A DNA stretch of 64,000 nt from the NCBI GenBank assembly GCA_023229545.1, contig JALNZB010000020.1, forward strand, positions 1-64,000. Direction: 5' to 3'. The DNA comes from Sulfuritalea sp. GTDB taxonomy: Bacteria > Pseudomonadota > Gammaproteobacteria > Burkholderiales > Rhodocyclaceae. The notes under the pieces are model-generated. The model saw only the letters and a program-made list of their open reading frames with translations. It was not told the origin of the DNA and ran no database searches. The position numbers and the translations under genes were made by a program. Below, in pieces: positions 15,235 through 24,459 of the stretch (within the stretch, counting starts at the first letter, position 1; the number at the start of each line of letters is the position of its first letter).

Positions 15235-16338
15235 CTAACCTGCGGCATACCGGATGTTGTTGATGCTTTGCTCGTAGTACTGTCCCCTGTTGTTAAAGAA
15301 TAAAATCTTGACGGGCAAATAGTCCATCGCAGGCGCCAGCCATACCTCTACATGATCGTCTCCCGGACCGGCATTCATACGCCTCAGATGCACCGCATTC
15401 ATGCTACCTAAGCCGGTGTTGATCTCCTCCTCGCCGATAGACTCAATCACATACTGCTCAATGCGATATCCAAGCGTGATCGTGACCGAAAAAATCGGTT
15501 CTTTCGGTCGCATTAGGTAGAGTTGGTAGAGAAATGACAGTTTGTCGAAAACTTTGCCGTCGAGAGGCAGGGCGAGTCTCTGGACTTTATTTGAATAGAA
15601 TCGAATCCGCTTCGCCTGCCAGTCAAATTGCACTTCAACGCGAGGTTCGTCGTTGGCGCGGGTGACGTAACGCAAGGGGGTCATTCCCTGATCGGTCAGC
15701 TGCCCGTATGTTTCATCAAAAATCGTCAATGGGCTAAGCAACGCGAATATCCCGGTGGTCTTTGATTCACTGGAAAGAGTGTAATGCCCCTGGCTATCTG
15801 TCGCCCATCGGTGAGTAGCTTTACCGACAAGCCAGTGGTCTTTGCTCCAGTACAAGTCGTATGTCAGTTCCCCTTGCTGAGGTAACTTCCGTTCATTCAA
15901 GATGGCATTGGGAGTTTCCGAAAGTTCCCCAGACGCAGAGCGAAGTGGCATTTCAACGCTCGCGCTCGACGGCTCGGTACCTGCTCCATTTAGTACCACC
16001 GTTGGATTTCGGGTATCCAATTTGGTGTTTGCAGGGCTCACGGGTTCTACAAGTTCAGGCAACGAAGAAACGGGGGCATCCGTTAGAAGATCTTTCCTGG
16101 ATATCGTGTCCTCGCTCCTAATGGAATCGCCAGACTTTTTCCCGTGGGCGACTTGGAGCAGTGGCAGTTGTTCTACGGGAGAAACCAGGGTTACCTGGAG
16201 TGTGGGTTCGACCACATTTGGCGAATGCACGCCCAGAGACAAGATTTGCATCAGCAAGAGCGGCTCGGCGAGTATGACCAAATGTAGCGCCAACGAAAGC
16301 ATCAAGGGAAGGAACAAGGCCCGGTACATTACCGACAT
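15235..16338 (-). CDS. DUF3108 domain, envelope-associated protein
   Basis: A ~367-residue protein with an N-terminal hydrophobic helix (YRALFLPLMLSLALHLVILA, ~residues 5-25), a proline- and serine-rich linker, then a DUF3108 domain (from ~residue 150: GELTYDLYWSKDHWLVGKAT). The domain ends with DYLPVKILFFNNRGQYYEQ, typical of the family, which has a lipocalin-like barrel and unknown function. The first methionine is uncertain: in-frame ATGs at 16338 and 16329 both lack a clear ribosome binding site. It lies 41 bp downstream of the trhP-like gene on the same strand. Confidence 0.8.
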   Translation of the reverse strand: MSVMYRALFLPLMLSLALHLVILAEPLLLMQILSLGVHSPNVVEPTLQVTLVSPVEQLPLLQVAHGKKSGDSIRSEDTISRKDLLTDAPVSSLPELVEPVSPANTKLDTRNPTVVLNGAGTEPSSASVEMPLRSASGELSETPNAILNERKLPQQGELTYDLYWSKDHWLVGKATHRWATDSQGHYTLSSESKTTGIFALLSPLTIFDETYGQLTDQGMTPLRYVTRANDEPRVEVQFDWQAKRIRFYSNKVQRLALPLDGKVFDKLSFLYQLYLMRPKEPIFSVTITLGYRIEQYVIESIGEEEINTGLGSMNAVHLRRMNAGPGDDHVEVWLAPAMDYLPVKILFFNNRGQYYEQSINNIRYAAG

Positions 16339-16379
16339 CGGACTTTGCCGACAGGGAAAAGGAAAACCCCTGAGCTTCG

Positions 16380-17675
16380 TCAAGCGACAGCGCTCTGCAC
16401 GTTGGGGACTCCGCTTCGCGGGTCGTCGACGTATCTCGCCACGAAGGCACCTTCACAATCCGGCGGCAGGGCGATGCGCATGCGGTGGCCGCTGCCGGGC
16501 GCGACCGTGACCGGCTCGCCGTCACGGTTCTGCATGGCGTCGATGACGAACTCCAGATTGCCTTGCGGGCGGATGACCTCGATGCGGTCGCCGACGCTGA
16601 AACGGTTCTTCACCTCGATTTCGGCGAGACCCCCGGCGTCGTAGCCGATTACGTCACCGACATACAGGCTGCGGCTGGATTCGGAACTGCCGGAGAGGTA
16701 GTTCTGGTAGTCGCGGTCGGGATGGCGATCAAGGAAGCCGGCGGTATAGCCGCGATTGGCGAGGCCGTCGAGCCGACCGACCAGTTGCGCGTCGAAGGGC
16801 CGCCCGGCAACGGCGTCGTCGATGGCCTGGCGGTAGCTCTGGCAGGTGCGCGCGACGTAGTAGGGCGACTTGGTGCGGCCCTCGATCTTCAGCGAGTCGA
16901 CGCCGATTTCGGCAAGCCGCGCCACGTATTCGATGGCGCGCAGGTCCTTCGAGTTGAGGATGTAGCTGCCGTGTTCATCCTCCTCGATCGGCATGTATTC
17001 GCCGGGGCGTTCCTTCTCCTCCAGCAGCCAGCGGTCGCCGCCGGCGTCGTCCGAGGCGGCCAGCAGCTTGTAATCCCATCGGCATGAATTGGTGCAACTG
17101 CCCTGGTTCGGGTCGCGGTGGTTGAAGTAGCCGGAGAGCAGGCAGCGCCCGGAATAGGCGATGCACAGCGCGCCGTGCACGAAGACTTCGAGTTCCGTGT
17201 CCGGGCATTGCTGGCGGATTTCGGCCACTTCGTCGAGCGACAGTTCGCGCGACAGGATCACCCGCGTCACGCCGACGCCGCGCCAGAATTTTACCGACGC
17301 ATGATTGACGGTGTTGGCCTGCACCGAGAGGTGAAGCGGCATCTCCGGCCAGCGCTCGCGGATCATCAGCATCAGTCCCGGATCGGCCATGATCAGGGCA
17401 TCGGGTTTGAGCGCGATCACCGGCGCCATGTCATCCAGATAAGTCCGCAGCTTGGCGTTGTGCGGCAGGATGTTGCTGACCAGGTAGAACTTGCCACCGC
17501 GGTCGTGAGTCAGGCGGATGCCTTCAGCGAGATTCTCCAGCGTGCCGAATTCGTTGTTGCGCACGCGCAGGCTGTAGCGCGGCTGCCCGGCGTAGATCGC
17601 CGTCGCGCCGAAATCCAGCGCGGTGCGCGCCATCGCCAGCGAGCCGGCGGGCGCCAGCAGTTCGGGGCATTTCAC
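16380..17675 (-). CDS. trhP: tRNA hydroxylation protein TrhP/YegQ-like (peptidase U32 family)
   Basis: A 431-residue protein starting with GTG (MKCPELLAPAGSLAMARTAL). The U32 hallmark segment EVFVHGALCIAYSGRCLLSG is followed by NQGSCTNSCRW, giving four conserved cysteines thought to hold an Fe-S cluster. E. coli TrhP (YegQ) is needed with prephenate for 5-hydroxyuridine formation at tRNA position 34. The length and motif order match TrhP rather than the shorter UbiU/UbiV. The start overlaps the GST stop by 4 bp. Confidence 0.9.
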   Translation of the reverse strand: MKCPELLAPAGSLAMARTALDFGATAIYAGQPRYSLRVRNNEFGTLENLAEGIRLTHDRGGKFYLVSNILPHNAKLRTYLDDMAPVIALKPDALIMADPGLMLMIRERWPEMPLHLSVQANTVNHASVKFWRGVGVTRVILSRELSLDEVAEIRQQCPDTELEVFVHGALCIAYSGRCLLSGYFNHRDPNQGSCTNSCRWDYKLLAASDDAGGDRWLLEEKERPGEYMPIEEDEHGSYILNSKDLRAIEYVARLAEIGVDSLKIEGRTKSPYYVARTCQSYRQAIDDAVAGRPFDAQLVGRLDGLANRGYTAGFLDRHPDRDYQNYLSGSSESSRSLYVGDVIGYDAGGLAEIEVKNRFSVGDRIEVIRPQGNLEFVIDAMQNRDGEPVTVAPGSGHRMRIALPPDCEGAFVARYVDDPRSGVPNVQSAVA

Positions 17676-18376
17676 GCGGCAGTAACATGAGTGCGCAGGT
17701 CGGCATGGAGTTCGCCGGTGCGCAGGGCGTCGTTCTCATGGCTCGGGATGCGCCAAGGCTCGACAAGTGCCGCCGCCTCCCACGCCCGCATGCCCGGCAG
17801 GGCCATCAGGCGCCTCAGGTAATCCTCGGCCGGCGCAGCGATGATGACACCGTAGGTCTGGAAGCGGAAGGCCACGGGGGCGAAAAAGGCGTCCGCTGCG
17901 GAGAACTCGGCACCCGCCAGAAACGGGCCGCCGAAGCGCGCCAGTCCTTCGTTCCAGATATCCTCGATGCGGGCGATGTCGGCGACCAGCGCTGGCGGTC
18001 TTTCCGCGACGCGGACGCGCAAGCCGCAGTTCATGGTATGCAGGGTGCGCAGGGCGGAGAAACCGGAATGCATTTCAGCACAGACGCAGCGAGCCCATGC
18101 GCGCGCCGTGCCGTCGACCGGCCAGACGCCCGGATGACGCTCGGCGAGGTATTCGACGATGGCCAGCGAGTCCCACACCGTGGCGCCGCCATCGATCAGG
18201 CAGGGCACCCGGCCCGAGGGCGAAAAGTGGCGATACAGCTCGCTGGTCGGATGCCGGGCGTCGCTCGAAAACGGCGTCAGTTGCTCGCTGAAAGCGATAT
18301 TGCGTTCGCGCAGCAGCAGCCAGGGCCGCAGTGACCACGAAGAATAGTTCTTGTTGGCGATGTGCAGGGTGTACAT
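17672..18376 (-). CDS. Glutathione S-transferase family protein
   Basis: A 234-residue protein. The thioredoxin-fold N-terminus MYTLHIANKNYSSWSLRPWL carries the Ser residues that typically activate glutathione. Then come GRVPCLIDGGATVWDSLAIVEYLAE (cis-Pro and the glutathione-binding Glu/Asp-Ser pair, here WDSLAI) and an all-helical C-terminal domain. The substrate is not predictable. It sits five bases after the ACT regulator gene and overlaps the trhP-like gene, so it is part of the long gcv-led transcription unit. Confidence 0.92.
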   Translation of the reverse strand: MYTLHIANKNYSSWSLRPWLLLRERNIAFSEQLTPFSSDARHPTSELYRHFSPSGRVPCLIDGGATVWDSLAIVEYLAERHPGVWPVDGTARAWARCVCAEMHSGFSALRTLHTMNCGLRVRVAERPPALVADIARIEDIWNEGLARFGGPFLAGAEFSAADAFFAPVAFRFQTYGVIIAAPAEDYLRRLMALPGMRAWEAAALVEPWRIPSHENDALRTGELHADLRTHVTAA

Positions 18377-18381
18377 GGCGG

Positions 18382-18915
18382 CTACGCTTTTATGGTTTCG
18401 TCCAGCGTGATGTCGACCATCAGATCGTTCGAGATGCGTTCCAGTTCGCCGGTCAGCGCGGCGACATCGAGGTCCGGCGCGGCGGTGAGTTCGGCGGCGG
18501 CGTGGAACAGCGTGGCGGCCGACATCGGGGCGCTGGAGGTGTGGGTTTCCAGGCTCTCGACATTGACCGCGTGGTGCGCCAGCACCTGCGAAACCTCGCG
18601 CACGATGCCGATGCGGTCGTGGCCGACCAGAGCGAGCTTCAATCGCCGTCCCGTGAGCGCCGACTTCTTCGCGAGCGCCGATTCGACGGTGACTTTCAGC
18701 CCGGCGAGCTGGCCGAGCGTTTGGGTCAACGCGGCCGCATGCTCGGCGTCGACACCGACTTCGACGATGCCGGCGAACTTGCCGGCCAGCTGCGCCATCG
18801 AGGATTCCAGCCAGTTGCCGTGATGGGCGCTGATTGCCTGCGCCAGTTCGCCGACGAGTCCGGGGCGGTCGTCGGCGATGACGGTGAGGATCAGGGAAAT
18901 GGAAGTCTTGCTCAT
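18382..18915 (-). CDS. gcvR: GcvR-like protein with two ACT domains
   Basis: A 177-residue protein with two ACT domains (~residues 6-80 and ~90-170). The sequence pattern LTVIADDRPGLVGELAQAIS and LVGHDRIGIVREVSQVL is that of the glycine cleavage transcriptional repressor GcvR, which in E. coli opposes GcvA. It follows gcvP by only 8 bp, so it would be made with the enzyme it may control; the name rests on family resemblance and context. CCGTCCCGTGAGCGCCGACTT within it (18646-18666) resembles the dispersed repeat but is coding. Confidence 0.78.
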   Translation of the reverse strand: MSKTSISLILTVIADDRPGLVGELAQAISAHHGNWLESSMAQLAGKFAGIVEVGVDAEHAAALTQTLGQLAGLKVTVESALAKKSALTGRRLKLALVGHDRIGIVREVSQVLAHHAVNVESLETHTSSAPMSAATLFHAAAELTAAPDLDVAALTGELERISNDLMVDITLDETIKA

Positions 18916-18923
18916 GTTTTCTC

Positions 18924-21836
18924 CTAACGGTCGCGATAGCCTTCCCGATTTGCACCATGGGCACTACCGGAGAGCTGTTCCAGTTCGTTCATCGGTACGC
19001 AGCCGCAATGCAGGTTGCGGTCGCCCCACACGTCGTCGATGCGATTTACATAGGGCCAGAACTTGTTCTCGGCCACCCAGGGCAGCGGGAATACGGCCTG
19101 CTCGCGGGAATACGATCGGGTCCACTCGCCGACGAGGTCGGCCTCGGTGTGCGGCGCGTGCTTGAGCGGACTGCCGTCCAGCGTCCACTCGCCGTTTTCG
19201 ATGCGGCGGATTTCGTCGCGGATCGCGATCATCGCGGCGCAGAAGCGGTCGAGTTCGGCCTTGTCCTCGGATTCGGTCGGCTCCACCATCAGCGTGCCGC
19301 CGACCGGGAAACTCACCGTCGGGGCGTGGAAGCCGTAATCCATCAGGCGCTTGGCGATGTCGGTTTCGGCGACGCCGGTTTGCGCCTTGATGGCGCGCAC
19401 ATCCAGAATGCATTCGTGGGCGACGCGGCCCAGGCTGCCGGTGTAGAGCACCGGATAGTGATCCTTGAGGCGCGCCGCGACGTAGTTGGCGTTGAGTATC
19501 GCGATTTCGGTGGCGCGCGTGAGGCCGGTGCCACCCATCATGGTGATGTACATCCAGGAGATAGGCAGGATCGAGGCCGAGCCCCAGGGTGCGGCCGAGA
19601 CCGCGCCTTGTCCGCCATGCGGGCCGGCGATGGTCTGTACCGCGTGGTTGGCCATGAAGGGCGCCAGGTGCGCCTTGAGGCCAATCGGCCCCATGCCTGG
19701 ACCGCCGCCGCCGTGGGGGATGGCGAAGGTCTTGTGCAGGTTGATGTGCGACACGTCGGCGCCGATGTCGGCGGGGCGGCAGAGGCCGACCTGGGCGTTG
19801 AGGTTGGCGCCGTCCATGTACACCTGTCCGCCGTGGGCGTGGATGATGGCGCAGATGTCCTTCACCGCTTCCTCGAAAACGCCGTGGGTCGACGGGTAGG
19901 TGATCATCAGGCAGGCGAGGTTCGCCGCGTGCTGCGCAGCCTTGGCTTTGAGGTCGACGACATCGACGTTGCCGCTGTCGTCGCAGGCGACGGCGACCAC
20001 TTCGAGGCCGGCCATCTGCGCCGTCGCCGGATTGGTGCCATGGGCCGATTTCGGAATCAGGCAGACGTTTCGGTGGCCTTGCCCGTTCGCCGCCTGGTAG
20101 CGGCGGATGGTCACCAGACCGGCGTATTCGCCCTGCGCGCCGGAGTTCGGCTGCATGCAGACGGCATCAAAGCCGGTGATGGCCTTGAGCTGATTTTCCA
20201 GCCCGACAATCAGCTCCAGGTAGCCCCGAGCCTGATCCAGCGGCGCAAAGGGGTGCATCTGCGCAAACTCGGGCCATGAGACGGGAATCATCTCGGCGGC
20301 CGCGTTGAGCTTCATGGTGCAGGAGCCGAGCGGAATCATCGCATGGTCGAGCGCCAGGTCGCGGTTCTGCAGGCGCTTGAGATAGCGCAGCATGCCGTGC
20401 TCGGTGTGATGCGTGTTGAATACCGGATGCGTCAGGATCGGCTCGCGGCGCAGCAATGAGGCGGGGATCGCGCAGGGCCGTGCGGCGTCGAGGGCTTCGA
20501 CCTGTGTGCTTTTGCCAAAGACCTTGAGCAAAGCGGCGACATCTTCGCGCGTGGTGGTTTCATCGAGGCTGATGCCCAGCGTTTCGTCATCGACGCGACG
20601 CAGGTTGTAGCCGGCGTCAACCGCAGCCTGCATGTATTTCGCCGTCTCGCCAGCGCCGACTCTTACTTCAAATGTGTCGAAGAAGGCGCGCTCGGCAACG
20701 CCGAGGCCACCGGCCAGCAAAGCGGCAAGGCGATGGATGCGGGCGGCAATGGTGCGCAGGCCTTCGGGGCCGTGCCATACCGCGTACATGCCGGCCATGT
20801 TGGCGAGCAGCACTTGCGAGGTGCAGATGTTGGAATTGGCTTTCTCGCGGCGGATATGTTGCTCGCGGGTTTGCAGCGCCATGCGGTAGGCCGTCTTGCC
20901 GCGCGCGTCCTTCGAGACGCCGATGATGCGCCCCGGCATCGAGCGCACATGCGCCTCGCGGGTGGCGAAGAAGGCGGCGTGCGGGCCGCCGAAGCCTGGT
21001 GGTATGCCAAAACGCTGCGAGGAACCGAGCGCAATGTCGGCGCCCATTTCGCCGGGGGATTTCAGCAGCACCAGCGCCATCAGGTCGGAGGCCACGGCCA
21101 CGACTCCGCCCTTGCCCTTGATGGTGGCAATCACGGTGGTGAGGTCGGCAATTTCGCCGCGCGCATTGGGGTACTGCAACAGGGCGCCAAACAGATCATG
21201 CGCAGAGGCATCTTCGGGCCGGCCGAAAACCAGATCGAAGCCGAAGTATGCAGCGCGCGTTTTGATCACGTCGATGGTCTGCGGGAAGGCTGCCTCGTCG
21301 ACGAAAAACACATTGCCCTTGGCCTTGGAGATGCGCCGCGCCATGGTCATGGCCTCGGCGGCGGCGGTGGCTTCGTCGAGCAGCGAGGCGTTGGCGATCT
21401 CCATGCCAGTGAGGTCAATCACCATCTGCTGGTAGTTCAGCAGCGCCTCCAGCCGGCCCTGGGCGATCTCGGCCTGATAGGGCGTGTAGGCGGTGTACCA
21501 GCCGGGATTCTCGAACACGTTGCGCAGGATCACCGGCGGCGTGTGCGTGCCATGGTAGCCCTGGCCGATCAGGGATTTCTTCACCACGTTCTTCGCCGCG
21601 ATGGCTTTCAGCGCCGCCAGCGCCGCGTGCTCCGGCATCGGCGGCGGCAGGTCGAGCGGACGTTGCAGACGGATGGACGCCGGCACCGTTTGGCTGATCA
21701 GCGTCGTCAGCGAAGCAGTGCCGATGGCGGCCAGCATTCCGGCAATGACGTGTTCATCGGGGCCGATGTGGCGGCCGAGGAACTCGTCGCCGTGTTCGAG
21801 GGTAGTCAGTGGTTTCGTCAGGTTCTCGGCGTGCAT
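18924..21836 (-). CDS. gcvP: Glycine dehydrogenase (decarboxylating), P protein
   Basis: A 970-residue single-chain P protein. The start region (LEHGDEFLGRHIGPDEHVIA) and the PLP-binding lysine segment NLHKTFAIPHGGGGPG near residue 710 are diagnostic. It decarboxylates glycine and passes the aminomethyl group to lipoyl-GcvH. The length matches the single-polypeptide form of Gram-negative bacteria. It lies 6 bp downstream of gcvH in the order gcvT-gcvH-gcvP under a glycine riboswitch. Confidence 0.98.
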   Translation of the reverse strand: MHAENLTKPLTTLEHGDEFLGRHIGPDEHVIAGMLAAIGTASLTTLISQTVPASIRLQRPLDLPPPMPEHAALAALKAIAAKNVVKKSLIGQGYHGTHTPPVILRNVFENPGWYTAYTPYQAEIAQGRLEALLNYQQMVIDLTGMEIANASLLDEATAAAEAMTMARRISKAKGNVFFVDEAAFPQTIDVIKTRAAYFGFDLVFGRPEDASAHDLFGALLQYPNARGEIADLTTVIATIKGKGGVVAVASDLMALVLLKSPGEMGADIALGSSQRFGIPPGFGGPHAAFFATREAHVRSMPGRIIGVSKDARGKTAYRMALQTREQHIRREKANSNICTSQVLLANMAGMYAVWHGPEGLRTIAARIHRLAALLAGGLGVAERAFFDTFEVRVGAGETAKYMQAAVDAGYNLRRVDDETLGISLDETTTREDVAALLKVFGKSTQVEALDAARPCAIPASLLRREPILTHPVFNTHHTEHGMLRYLKRLQNRDLALDHAMIPLGSCTMKLNAAAEMIPVSWPEFAQMHPFAPLDQARGYLELIVGLENQLKAITGFDAVCMQPNSGAQGEYAGLVTIRRYQAANGQGHRNVCLIPKSAHGTNPATAQMAGLEVVAVACDDSGNVDVVDLKAKAAQHAANLACLMITYPSTHGVFEEAVKDICAIIHAHGGQVYMDGANLNAQVGLCRPADIGADVSHINLHKTFAIPHGGGGPGMGPIGLKAHLAPFMANHAVQTIAGPHGGQGAVSAAPWGSASILPISWMYITMMGGTGLTRATEIAILNANYVAARLKDHYPVLYTGSLGRVAHECILDVRAIKAQTGVAETDIAKRLMDYGFHAPTVSFPVGGTLMVEPTESEDKAELDRFCAAMIAIRDEIRRIENGEWTLDGSPLKHAPHTEADLVGEWTRSYSREQAVFPLPWVAENKFWPYVNRIDDVWGDRNLHCGCVPMNELEQLSGSAHGANREGYRDR

Positions 21837-21842
21837 GGCGAT

Positions 21843-22217
21843 TTAGAACGTGGCAGTGTAGGCGGCGGCGTCGAGCAGGCCGTCGAGTTCCGCCAGGTTT
21901 GCCGGCTTGACGCGGAACAGCCAGTTGGCATAGGCGTCGGCATTGACCGAGTCCGGCGCGTCGGCGGCGGCCTGGTTGATATCCACCACTTCGCCGGAAA
22001 CCGGCGAGTAGATGTCGGAAGCGGCCTTTACCGATTCGACCACGGCGCATTCCTCGCCGGCCTTGACCACGCGGCCAACGGCAGGCAGTTCAAGGAAGAC
22101 GATGTCGCCCAGCGCTTCCTGGGCATGGTCGGTGATGCCGATGGTGACGCTGCCGTCGGCTTCAAGTTTGGCCCACTCGTGGGACGCGGTGTATTTCAGG
22201 TTGGTTGGCGTGGTCAT
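21843..22217 (-). CDS. gcvH: Glycine cleavage system H protein
   Basis: A 124-residue lipoyl carrier protein starting at the ATG at 22217. The lipoylation segment is CAVVESVKAASDIYSPVSGE, with the modified lysine in ESVKA; the start KYTASHEW is also typical. It shuttles the aminomethyl intermediate among P, T and L proteins. The gene for the L protein is not in the window. A GAGGAGCC Shine-Dalgarno precedes the start. Confidence 0.97.
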   Translation of the reverse strand: MTTPTNLKYTASHEWAKLEADGSVTIGITDHAQEALGDIVFLELPAVGRVVKAGEECAVVESVKAASDIYSPVSGEVVDINQAAADAPDSVNADAYANWLFRVKPANLAELDGLLDAAAYTATF

Positions 22218-22227
22218 GACAGGCTCC

Positions 22228-23316
22228 TCAAAGAATGGGCTTACCGTTACGGACAAAACTGGGTTTGACGACGCGCGCCTTGAGGCGTTTGTCGCGGATT
22301 TCGACTTCGACTTCGCTGCCGATGGCGACGCCGACCGGCAGGCGCGCCAGGGCGATGGATTGATTCAGGCTCGGCGAGAAGGTGCCGCTGGTGATTTCGC
22401 CTGCGCCTTGCGGCGTGATGACTTTCTGGTGGGCGCGCAGCACGCCGCGATCCAGCAGCAGCAGGCCGGCGAACTGGTTGCGCACGGGGCGTGTCGCCAG
22501 CGCCGACTTTCCGATGAAATCGCGCGCGGTGTCCTTCAGGTCGACCGTCCATTTGAGTCCGGCCTCGTAGGGCGAGATGCCCTCGTCCATATCCTGGCCG
22601 TAGAGATTCATGCCGGCTTCGAGCCGCAACGTGTCGCGCGCGCCGAGGCCGCAGGGTTTGATGCCGGCTGCCAGCAGTTTCTGCCAGACTTGTGCGGCGT
22701 CCGCCGCCGGCAGGCTGATCTCGAAACCGTCTTCGCCGGTGTAGCCGGTGCGGGCGACCAGCCAGCCGTCCCAGTCCGCCGCCTGAAATATTCCGAGCAA
22801 CACCGTTGCCGCGCGGGCCGTGGGGAAAGCCGTCCAGAACCGCTCGCGGGCATTCGGTCCCTGCACCGCGATCATCGCCAGCGCGCCATCGCCGTCGCGG
22901 CGTTGCGTGAGTGTGGCGTTGAATCCCGCCAGTTGCTGGCGCATCCAGGCGATGTCCTTGGTCGCCGTGCCGGCGTTGACCACGATGCGGTAGTGCTCGG
23001 CAGTGAAGAAGTACACGATCAGGTCGTCGATGACGCCGCCGGCTTCGTCGAGCAGGCAGGAATACAGCGCCTTGCCCGGCGTGGTCAGTTTGGCCACGTC
23101 GTTGGCCAGCAGGTGCCGCAGCCAGCGCGTGGCGTCGGGCCCGACCAGATCGAGCGCGCACATGTGCGAAACGTCGAACATGCCGGAATCCGTGCGCACG
23201 GCATGGTGTTCCTCGATCTGCGAGCCGTAATTGATGGGCATCTCCCAGCCGGAGAAATCGACCATCTTGGCGCCGGCGGCGAGGTGGGAGTCGTAAAGGG
23301 GAGTGCGCAGCGGCAT
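22228..23316 (-). CDS. gcvT: Aminomethyltransferase, T protein of glycine cleavage
   Basis: A 362-residue folate-dependent aminomethyltransferase. The start MPLRTPLYDSHLAAGAKMVD, the VSHMCALDLVGPDATRWLRH region and the C-terminal LPVGVAIGSEVEVEIRDKRL are standard. It transfers the methylene group to tetrahydrofolate and releases ammonia. It is the first gene behind the tandem glycine riboswitch. The translation start at 23316 has GAGGACC upstream. Confidence 0.97.
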   Translation of the reverse strand: MPLRTPLYDSHLAAGAKMVDFSGWEMPINYGSQIEEHHAVRTDSGMFDVSHMCALDLVGPDATRWLRHLLANDVAKLTTPGKALYSCLLDEAGGVIDDLIVYFFTAEHYRIVVNAGTATKDIAWMRQQLAGFNATLTQRRDGDGALAMIAVQGPNARERFWTAFPTARAATVLLGIFQAADWDGWLVARTGYTGEDGFEISLPAADAAQVWQKLLAAGIKPCGLGARDTLRLEAGMNLYGQDMDEGISPYEAGLKWTVDLKDTARDFIGKSALATRPVRNQFAGLLLLDRGVLRAHQKVITPQGAGEITSGTFSPSLNQSIALARLPVGVAIGSEVEVEIRDKRLKARVVKPSFVRNGKPIL

Positions 23317-23368
23317 GGAGGTCCTCGGAAAAGAATAGAGGACGCGACGGGGCTCCGTCACGTCCCCA

Positions 23369-23541
23369 TCTGTCCTTGGCGCCTGAGAGATTTACTCCGT
23401 CGGCGGGCAGGCCTCAAGTTGCTGCAATGAGCTGCCGCTCTCCAGATTTTTAGTGCGTCGTCGGCCCTTTTGCCTGAGCGGTTCCTGGGGGTTGCGCCTT
23501 CGGCGGTGACGGTGGGGAAAATGTCACTCTCTCCCGACGAC
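23369..23541 (-). promoter_or_regulatory. Tandem glycine riboswitch upstream of gcvT
   Basis: Two consecutive glycine aptamers on the minus strand. Aptamer 1 (~23462-23541) starts with CGTCGGGAGAGAG, contains CACCGCCGAAGGCGCAA and ends with CGCTCAGGCAAAAGGGCCGACG split around the loop. Aptamer 2 (~23370-23455) starts ATCTGGAGAGCGGC and ends with AATCTCTCAGGCGCCAAGG then ACAGA. These are the conserved cores of gcvT-type riboswitches. Both sit in the 5' leader of gcvT, where glycine binding normally turns expression on. The second aptamer lies ~55 nt before the gcvT start codon. Confidence 0.95.
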
Positions 23542-23580
23542 CGGGGCGAATTATCCTATAAATTTACCGTGGCAGGCCGA

Positions 23581-24459
23581 TCATTCCTCGGCATCCATCA
23601 CGGGCACCGCCTCGGCGTAGATGCCATCGACTTCATTTTCGGCAATATCCAGCAGACGCAGGCAGGCGCCACCGAGCTTGGACCATTCGCGGGTATTGCT
23701 GAGGCCGGTATGTCGCTGCACCAGGTATTCGGCGAACTGCGCCATGGCGATGCGGTAGCGGCTGGTAAGCGGCGGAGTGACGGTGGCCGTTTCGATAACC
23801 TCCACATCGTGGTGATGGCGGATGGCGAGGCAGGTTTCTTCCGGCAGCCACCAGCTTTGTGCCAGCAGGCAGCCGACCATGGCGTGGTGGGTGGGCAGAT
23901 GCGACTCTTCAACGGCGGTGAAGCTGCGGTGGTCTTCGCCGTTGGCCTGGGCCAGCGTCTTGTGGTAATCGGGAAATCGCATCAGCAGCACCGGGATGCC
24001 GCAGTCGCGGAACAGGCCGAAGGTATAGGCGTCATCCGCGCGCAGCTTGTGATTGCCGACATACTGCGACAGCCAGCCGGACAGGCGCGCGATGCGTGCC
24101 GAGGCATCCCAGAAGCGTTCCAGTTGAAGCGAAGCGGGGAATACCTTGCGCAGGATGATGCCCGCAATCGCCCGACTCGCTATATTGAGGCCGAGCATCA
24201 TCAGCGCTTCGTTGATCGAGTGCACCCGGTTGCGACAGCCGAAGAAGGGCGAGTTGGCGGTCTTGATGAGGCTGGCGGACAGGCTGACATCGGCGCCGAT
24301 GACATTGGCCAGGCGCTTGTAGTCGGGCTCTTCCTTGCGCATTTCATGGGAAATACGATCAAGAATGACCGGTCGCGGCGGAATGCCGATGTCCTTGAGG
24401 GAGCTTTCCAGCAGCGCATCGACCGGGGAAAGCAGTGGCGCTTCGGCGGTATTTGTCAT
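23581..24459 (-). CDS. HDOD domain signalling protein
   Basis: A 292-residue protein with an HDOD domain over most of its length (LANVIGADVSLSASLIKTAN, then INEALMMLGLNIASRAIAGI, then the helical region with FRDCGIPVLLMRFPDY and HHAMVGCLLAQSW). HDOD proteins are catalytically inactive relatives of HD phosphohydrolases used in signalling. The gene overlaps the 3' end of the upstream GGDEF-EAL gene (4 bp), so the two probably act in one pathway. Confidence 0.9.
   Translation of the reverse strand: MTNTAEAPLLSPVDALLESSLKDIGIPPRPVILDRISHEMRKEEPDYKRLANVIGADVSLSASLIKTANSPFFGCRNRVHSINEALMMLGLNIASRAIAGIILRKVFPASLQLERFWDASARIARLSGWLSQYVGNHKLRADDAYTFGLFRDCGIPVLLMRFPDYHKTLAQANGEDHRSFTAVEESHLPTHHAMVGCLLAQSWWLPEETCLAIRHHHDVEVIETATVTPPLTSRYRIAMAQFAEYLVQRHTGLSNTREWSKLGGACLRLLDIAENEVDGIYAEAVPVMDAEE

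Noticed and set aside
18646..18669. Dispersed repeat copy in the ACT regulator gene
   Set aside because: It encodes KSALTGRR in a normal ACT protein and has two mismatches; counted as chance.
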